From assembly GCA_905178155.1 (NCBI GenBank), contig CAJINV010000004.1, forward strand, positions 10,134,381 through 10,198,380: a DNA stretch of 64,000 nt, written 5' to 3'. This DNA is from Amoebophrya sp. A120. Lineage: Eukaryota > Sar > Dinophyceae > Syndiniales > Amoebophryaceae. Position 1 is the stretch's first letter. Every line of letters begins with the position of its first letter. This document shows positions 57,001-61,040 of the stretch, in pieces. Made by a program: the position numbers and the translations under genes. Under the pieces are notes generated by a model. It was given only the letters and a program-made list of their open reading frames with translations, had not been told where the DNA came from and made no database searches.

Positions 57001-58574
57001 TCTTTCCCATCCCACTTTGGCAGTTGCGGACGGTCTTGTTTGGATGGGGCAGCTGTAACAGGCGTCGTGGCAGCGGTGGCGGTCGAGGTTGTTGTAGATG
57101 CAGCAGCGGGAGCAGGTGGGTCGTACGCGTCCAAATCCAAATCCTTCGCGAGTGCTTTAATTTTCAGCCCGATAGCCGTCGTCGCGGCGGCGGCCCCGAA
57201 GTACGAAGTCGCGGTCTCAGGTTTCAAGCATCGCTTCTGGGTGTTGAACACCCGCACAAAGAATTTCTCGCCGTCGTACGCCACATCTTCCTCTCCGTCT
57301 GCTGTGCCATCGGGGCACTTCGTCACAAAAACCTTATCTCGCACCGTGCTGGCCCTCGTGTTGTCCAGGTTGTGCAGGTTGTCGACGAAAATACATTTTT
57401 CCCCGTCTACTGTTACGGTTCTCCCCGCCTTAAAGTATGAAGCCGCTGCCATTTTTGCACTAGTTTCGCAGTGTGACCACTGTAGGTTTTATTTTTAAGT
57501 CCTAAAAAAAATGTAATCTGTGATGCGAAATGCCCACAACTCTATGCTGTACCGATGTAAACGAAGAGACTCCAAAATGCGAAATTCTACAACGAAGTCG
57601 AACAAATCCCGAGTAGCGCGATGTTGAGAGTGAGTGCTTTTCGTTTTCAAATAAATACTTGCACTCCACAGAAGGACACTGAGAAAATAATTCAAAACAG
57701 CATGAGAAATCTTTTCGCTTTCCGAGTGCCCCAGTTTTGCCGGACTACGGTTTCTCGTCGTGTTTGGCTTTCAAATCTCGAAAATCTTGATCAAACGTTT
57801 TTGGATCTCGTTGCGATTTCATCGATAGCTGAGGTTGCAGCACCTTCTGTCATGCTAGTTAGCAGTCCAACTTTTGACCCTTACCAGGACTATATCTATA
57901 ATCTGCCTCCCGTGGGTCCTCTGCAATAGAGTCACGTTTTGTGTCGCATTTTATGCATTACAAATTATTTCAACTTTGACGATTTCAAACCTGACGCTTC
58001 CATAAGGATATGCCGGAGCAGAGCTCCGACTTCGTCCGCGCGACCTCGTTCCCGAATGTGTATTTATATCCTGTGCAAAAGTATCGTACTCGTATTGGTA
58101 TTGCAATCATGCATTACAAATCCTAAGGTAAATCTAAATCCGCATATACAAATTTTATTTCTCATGCTGAGGAAATTTGTAATGCATTTATACCAGTGCG
58201 ACACTTTTGCAATTCATAACTTGAACGTCATGACAACCCTCTTCTCCACGAGGAAGCGTTTCTTGGCACGGTCGCGCATGTCTCCTTCGCTCGCCGGGAA
58301 GCTGCTCAACGGGTTAGCGGGCGCGGGAGCCGGCTTCCTGACCGTCCTGGTTTTCCTGCTTATTTTGTCCCTGGCACTGTTTGTGTTCGTGATGGGCTGG
58401 GCTGGCGGGGCTTTGTGGTTGAGCTGGGTTCTCTTCTTTCCGGCGGTAAGTGGATGGACCATGTTTCCCCTTTTCATCGGTACGGCAATTCTCGACCTTA
58501 CCGTCCTCAACCCGAATGTGAAGCAGCAAATGAAATTGGAAGAGCATTGGAAGTTCAATGGGGTTGAAGAATGA
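36093..58574 (+). CDS. Signal-peptide protein of unknown function with C-terminal membrane segments, 19 inferred exons over 22.5 kb
   Basis: Inferred exons: 36093-36194, 37062-37181, 37808-37843, 38148-38227, 38571-38653, 38921-38957, 47345-47727, 48315-48404, 48691-48725, 49061-49183, 49459-49544, 49849-49896, 50052-50170, 50447-50922, 51334-51461, 51961-52156, 52329-52472, 58010-58066, 58224-58574. They total 2,694 nt (897 residues, stop TGA). Start chosen at the first in-frame ATG; LLGSTALICLSEVRA then forms a signal peptide. No family is recognised. Visible: a short Cys-containing segment after the signal; a middle part rich in W, R and acidic residues; a basic helical stretch near RRFAQRRLAQATQKKEAAEN; and hydrophobic segments in the last exon (FLTVLVFLLILSLALFVFVM and WLSWVLFFPAVSGW). 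It is probably a membrane protein of the secretory system. Exons as short as 35 nt and introns of 8.4 and 5.5 kb make it exceptional. The first two joins (36194, 37182-37807) are the least certain. Confidence 0.65.
36144..36193. repeat. Left copy of 50-bp direct repeat
   Basis: Matches 37011-37060 except one base (A at 36146 versus G at 37013). The repeat encodes the signal-peptide core and flanks the element 36194-37010. Confidence 0.93.
36194..37010 (+). mobile_element. TIR element flanked by a 50-bp direct repeat, interrupting the signal-peptide exon
   Basis: Starts TATGAGGCCCTCAGATGTGA and ends TCACATCTGAGGACCTCATA; the imperfect inverted repeat extends inward for about 90 bp (shared CTAGCTA motifs). 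The flanks are not a 5-bp duplication but a 50-bp direct repeat with one mismatch (36144-36193 and 37011-37060). Removing element plus one repeat (867 bp) joins AVLVLP to PGYEDELYC in frame. The interior holds two G/C-run blocks near 36515-36556 and 36640-36665. Confidence 0.75.
37011..37060. repeat. Right copy of 50-bp direct repeat
   Basis: Second copy of 36144-36193. Near identity suggests a recent duplication during insertion or repair. Confidence 0.93.
37182..37807 (+). other. Probable GT-AG intron
   Basis: ACAGGA/GTATCG...TTCTATCAG/GAGGAG, 626 bp with phase 0 on both sides; no terminal inverted repeat. Supported only by the reading frame and splice consensus. Confidence 0.5.
37844..38142 (+). 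mobile_element. Introner, family A, diverged
   Basis: Starts TATCCACTGGAAATATTTC and ends GACATATTTCTTGCATTGGATA. Exact duplication ACCAC at 37839-37843 and 38143-38147. The upstream exon is 36 nt. Frame kept (LLQNGHH then TEDCPDDV). Confidence 0.85.
38228..38565 (+). mobile_element. Introner, family E
   Basis: Starts TATTGCGAGGAAAAATTCCC and ends GGGGAGGCTTTCGTTTTGATA. The duplication is not clear (CTAGC versus TCAGT). Excision at the usual spacing keeps the frame (DHQDLA then PDEPPEQE). Confidence 0.78.
38654..38915 (+). mobile_element. Introner, family A (same orientation as 991)
   Basis: Starts TATCAAATGCAAAAATGTC and ends GACACTTTTACATTTGATA. Flanks AGTTC and AGCTC have one mismatch. 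The interior is closely similar to 991-1252. Confidence 0.9.
39096..39945 (+). repeat. Foldback left arm
   Basis: Reverse complement of about 46508-47324 with small indels. Recognisable landmarks include a block with four GGATTGATCC-like palindromes (39220-39300) and the tract CCAGCAAGCAAGAAATGGGC. Confidence 0.88.
39966..40790. repeat. Array of short hairpin units, left outer
   Basis: About 14 degenerate units. Each is an inverted repeat AAATCTCA(C/T)(G/A)CCC..GGGC(G/A)TGAGATTTT with a variable centre (GCGAGCAG or TGGTGGCCA types) and a linker such as CCGGCTCC. The period is roughly 55-60 bp. Confidence 0.88.
40791..42085. other. GC-rich unique segment of the foldback, left
   Basis: Strongly G/C-rich and T/G-skewed. 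Open frames here (for example 40906-41457 and 41579-42025) overlap others in several frames and look like composition artefacts, so no gene is called. Confidence 0.5.
42090..42540. repeat. Hairpin-unit array, left inner
   Basis: Same hairpin unit as 39966-40790. The stretch 42343-42464 has a clear inverted partner at about 45395-45520. Confidence 0.85.
42960..43450. repeat. Central palindrome of the foldback
   Basis: Symmetry centre between 43230 and 43231 (CCC/GGG within GAATTCCCGGGAATTC). Arms are exact for about 84 bp each (43147-43314), then imperfect out to about 42960 and 43450. GC-rich flanks 42490-42760 and 43750-44110 are also inverted copies. Confidence 0.93.
44120..45065. repeat. 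Unique segment with TTTAGAGGCG-type tandem repeat
   Basis: From about 44838 to 45060 a degenerate ~20-bp unit built on TTTTAGAGGCGC recurs more than ten times. The part before it (44160-44830) is unique and without a supported gene. Confidence 0.7.
45395..46535. repeat. Hairpin-unit array, right
   Basis: Inverted counterpart of the left arrays, with about 18 units of the AAATCTCACGCCC..GGGCGTGAGATTTT type. Confidence 0.88.
46508..47324 (-). repeat. Foldback right arm
   Basis: Inverted copy of 39096-39945. The ends are exact for at least 40 bp apart from single differences. Confidence 0.88.
47728..48309 (+). mobile_element. Introner, family F-like, long copy
   Basis: Starts TATCCGGAATTTTAGAAACG and ends AAACG..-inverted GTTTCATATTTTCGAGAGGATA; the shared core is GAAACGTACCC / GGGTACGTTTC. 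No clear duplication. At 582 bp it is twice the usual size. Excision at the usual spacing keeps the frame. Confidence 0.68.
48405..48685 (+). mobile_element. Introner, family C
   Basis: Starts TACGGGATTCTCAAACGTTAC (one change from TATGG) and ends GATTTGAGAACTCCATA. Exact duplication TGCCA at 48400-48404 and 48686-48690. Frame kept. Confidence 0.88.
48726..49055 (+). mobile_element. Introner, family M
   Basis: Starts TATGGGGGTGTCAGGATC and ends GATCCTGACGCCTCCATA. Exact duplication AGGGC at 48721-48725 and 49056-49060. A 35-nt exon precedes it. Reference copy for the larger 52473-58004. Confidence 0.88.
49184..49453 (+). mobile_element. Introner, family C
   Basis: Starts TATGGCGTTCTCAAATG and ends CAGTTGAGCGCACCATA. 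Exact duplication TCTTC at 49179-49183 and 49454-49458. Frame kept. Confidence 0.9.
49545..49843 (+). mobile_element. Introner, family C
   Basis: Starts TATGACGCTGCTCTCAAACG and ends CGCTTGAGACCTCCATA. Exact duplication CTGCA at 49540-49544 and 49844-49848. Frame kept. Confidence 0.9.
49897..50046 (+). mobile_element. Introner, family B
   Basis: Starts TATGCATTGCAAAAGTATCG and ends CGATACTTTTGCACAGGATA. Exact duplication GGGGC at 49892-49896 and 50047-50051. Frame kept. Confidence 0.92.
50171..50441 (+). mobile_element. Introner, family A
   Basis: Starts TATGAAATGCAAATATGTC and ends GACACTTTTGCATTTGATA. Exact duplication AGAAG at 50166-50170 and 50442-50446. Frame kept. Confidence 0.92.
50923..51328 (+). 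mobile_element. Introner, family E
   Basis: Starts TATCGTAGGGGAAAATTGTCC and ends GGGGATTTTTCGTTCTGATA. The duplication is unclear. Excision at the usual spacing joins LRPEDV to EGFEVSLIQDGG in frame. Confidence 0.75.
51462..51955 (+). mobile_element. Introner, family C, diverged
   Basis: Starts TATGGGACTCTCTGACATTACG and ends TAACAATTGAGAATCCCATA. Flanks GTGAA and GTGCA have one mismatch. Frame kept. Confidence 0.82.
52157..52323 (+). mobile_element. Introner, family B
   Basis: Starts TATGAACTGCAAAAGTATC and ends GCGATGCTTTTGCACAGGATA. Exact duplication CCAAC at 52152-52156 and 52324-52328. Frame kept. Confidence 0.92.
52630..52926 (-). repeat. LTR (3' LTR of the - strand element)
   Basis: 297 bp. 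Compared by eye with 57545-57842 it shows 8 substitutions and one 1-bp indel, about 97% identity. Confidence 0.93.
53007..56209 (-). pseudogene. Retrotransposon pol: protease, integrase, reverse transcriptase, RNase H
   Basis: Protease motif FLLDGGATNHC (one change from the common DSGA). Gag-pre-integrase zinc site HWRCGHL..CDACDRTK. Integrase DLAGP and SDNGKEF. Copia-type RT: DVSTAFLL and FVDDLVFAG, with ALYGLRKSPKYW between. RNase H: DWKGCKETGRSTGG, SSTEAEYCQL and the final HLDHRQHYARD. Frame changes near 55510, 54390, 54230, 53955 and 53380 and a TAG near 54146 show the copy is no longer intact. Confidence 0.85.
56210..57452 (-). pseudogene. Retrotransposon gag
   Basis: The N-terminal part (57452 down to about 56820, MAAASYFKAGRTVTVDGEK..) continues after a frameshift in a second frame (about 56827-56213). 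The second part resembles a capsid helix region (FYRRASKATIHDHLAKVNDY-like) and contains a C-x5-C-x7-C-x3-H finger (CEHKDKCNRVLRGNCPNYH), a CCCH rather than the usual CCHC knuckle. It ends at an in-frame TGA (56212-56210), after which the same frame runs straight into the protease. Confidence 0.75.
57545..57842 (-). repeat. LTR (5' LTR of the - strand element)
   Basis: 298-bp partner of 52630-52926. The 5-bp duplication CCTTC follows directly. Confidence 0.93.
58067..58218 (+). mobile_element. Introner, family B
   Basis: Starts TATCCTGTGCAAAAGTATCG and ends GCGACACTTTTGCAATTCATA. The duplication has decayed (ATTTA versus ACTTG). Frame kept (SFPNVYL then NVMTTLFS). Confidence 0.85.
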
Positions 58575-61040
58575 TAATGCCGCAGGAGAATCATCTCTCT
58601 CCACCAAGGTGAGAGTTTTTTGCTCTCAGTCTGGAGGAGCCGAAAGGCGAAGGGGTCAGATGGCACTTACGATGAACCACGAAGACGTAATATACGGAAC
58701 CGCGGAGATACATAAATGACGAGCCTGGATCATCTCTTATTCCGATCTGAAGTTCTCTCTTGTTGTTTATTTATATGAAAAATCCAAATTATTAAAACTT
58801 TTATATTTACCATTTATTTCATGTTAAGCTCCTAGTAGTGGTGAGCCGGCACCTTTGCCCTCTACGAGCAACATCTACTTCACATTTCTAAGCAAGCACT
58901 CCGTCCTACAGATGACCTCTTCTTCGTGTCTACTTTTTAAAGTAGCGAGGCCGTAGCTGTTAGAGAGACCGGCGGCTACTTCTAGTGATGAAGTGTCATT
59001 CTAGAAGCGCGCGTACGGTATTTCTCCATCTATCACGAGCAGTTTGACCTCGAGATGTTTTTGACGTATATAGCATGAGAGATTATTCCACTTCAAAATC
59101 AAACCAACGCTTGACAATAAAGTGATGCAGAAAAAATGTACAGCAAAAATTCGGCGGCTTTTGTATTCCCTACAAATTTCTAGATGTTAAAACAGGTCGG
59201 AGCATGTTTGCCATATAATTACTTGCATGATATTTTCTTCTCCAAAAAATTATCCAAATTTGACTTTTATTACCACGGACCACGCGACGTGTGCATGTGG
59301 TAGTTCTGCTGAGAAACTATACCATTTTTTGGTACTAGCAGCATACTCCGCCTTCTATTGACGAAGAAGTAGCACGTATTGACGCTTGAACGTACTGACC
59401 GAGTCCTTTTCCGAGAACACCGGACGGGAGGAAAGGTGGGTGAAAGGCCAGCCCTTTGTACAAGACGAGGAAGAAAAATGGGCTCTCGCTTCAGGAGGAG
59501 GATGAGGAGCCGAACGATGTCTCGAGAAGACTGAATATGAATCAATACGCGCGTGTGTACTTACAGTTACATCCACGAAAAAAAAACGAGAAGAAGAATT
59601 TGCTCAAACTGATTGACGGATACTTACACGTGTGCTGAAGAGTTAATGAACGAATTTGATCTTCATCTGTGTTGTGGTGCAGCAGCTCTACCTCATAAAA
59701 ATGAAAGTGCTCAAGCACGCGGCACACACTAAATGAGTTGTAGCAGTATAACACGAACAATTTTGCAATACCAGCGGCCCACGAGAACCATACACTGAGA
59801 GCGCCGATCAAGAACATGATGAGATTCCGCTTACTGAGACGACCTGCTCTCTCCACGCACAATTAGAGCCTCGGTAAAATAAATACATGAAGAAAACTGT
59901 GGGTAGGATTAGGACCTAAAAAACGAAAACCTTTCCTATTTCGCTGAGAAAAGTACAAATATTGTCGAACTCGAAGCGGAGCAGCTCCTCACATTGGAGC
60001 GGTTTCGCCCAAAAAAGTGCTGCCCCAGCGTGCACCATCCGTGTCCTTGAAAGTCTTTTACATGAAAGTTGCTCGTCAGCTTGCACATGCCAACAGACGA
60101 GGTGTGTGACCTGCATGATGTACTTTTTGATTTATTAAATGTAAGAAATAATTACCCTTACACGCAAAATCGGTCGTCCTGCCTCCAATCGGTGCTCTGG
60201 CATCATGCACTTTCTAACAATTGCTTCATATGTCGGTTTGGTTTGCCTCACGCTCGCACAGGCACAGGTCTGGTATTTGAGTGAAGAACAAGGAAGTCTG
60301 TCTGTCAACTCCTGGCTCTATTGTCATTTCATCCGTATGCAAATGTCAAATATTTTTCATTCCGTATGCACATAAGTATCGAGTTCTATCTAAAGGTCGA
60401 AAACAAGACAAGAGCATCGAGAGCGATATAATGCATGCGAAGCCGATTGTGGGCCTTCAATTTCAAATAAATCAATTGTAGCAGCCCCAACGGAAGTCTA
60501 CGTCTGTCTTCTGCAGAGGTAGTACTAAAGCGATGAGATATCATCGCCTGGACAAGGTGTAGTGTTTCGATCGAGCGAAAACGAAATTGCAAAGAGAAAT
60601 ATAACGAAGACAACATTATGATAAATAAAAGTGAGAGCATTGTATCGGCTACAGTACCGAAGCGGACCAAATATTGCCGAATACAAATTTTGGAAGATGT
60701 TGAGGCCCGGAACAAAAAGATAAGGCACCATCACAATACGACTTCTAAGCACCTTCAGGACAAGAAGTACAACAAAGTGGCTACGGAATGAAATTATCAC
60801 GTCGACACCCGACACCCATGTTTCATCCCGCATCTATTGTAATCCTGTACTTCCTAGAAGTACCTATATTACGCCGCGCATTTTTCTTAGATTACCCCAA
60901 GAACCAAACGCCAGCCACATCGAAGCAAGGCCGGCGCGAGACGATGACCTCCACATAGCTGTGTAAGTCTGGCGCTGGTCGTGCACCAGGACTAGAAGTA
61001 GTGATTATAGTGTGTACTTCTACTACGCACTCTAAGAACC
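58575..61040. other. Intergenic, long interrupted gene to CRAL-TRIO copy 2
   Basis: 2.5 kb, AT-richer than the genes, with only short random-looking frames. No introner ends seen. Confidence 0.5.

Larger units (their letters stand above)
52630..57842 (-). mobile_element. Copia-type LTR retrotransposon, degraded
   Basis: Two direct long terminal repeats, each beginning TGCTG and ending CAGCA on the + strand, flanked by the exact 5-bp duplication CCTTC (52625-52629, 57843-57847). Coding order on the - strand is gag, protease, integrase, reverse transcriptase, RNase H, which is the Copia order. Coding capacity is broken by stops and frameshifts. A G-rich tract (TTTTGGGGGCGTA on the - strand) lies next to the 3' repeat as a possible polypurine tract. 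Confidence 0.9.
52473..58004 (+). mobile_element. Introner, family M, enlarged to 5.5 kb by a nested LTR retrotransposon
   Basis: Left end TATGGATGTGTCAGGTTTG, right end CAAACCTGACGCTTCCATA; about 47 bp of near-perfect inverted repeat. Exact duplication AGGAT at 52468-52472 and 58005-58009. The 5.2-kb retroelement 52630-57842 sits inside. Excision joins LYRMLQD to MPEQSSDF in frame. Confidence 0.9.
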
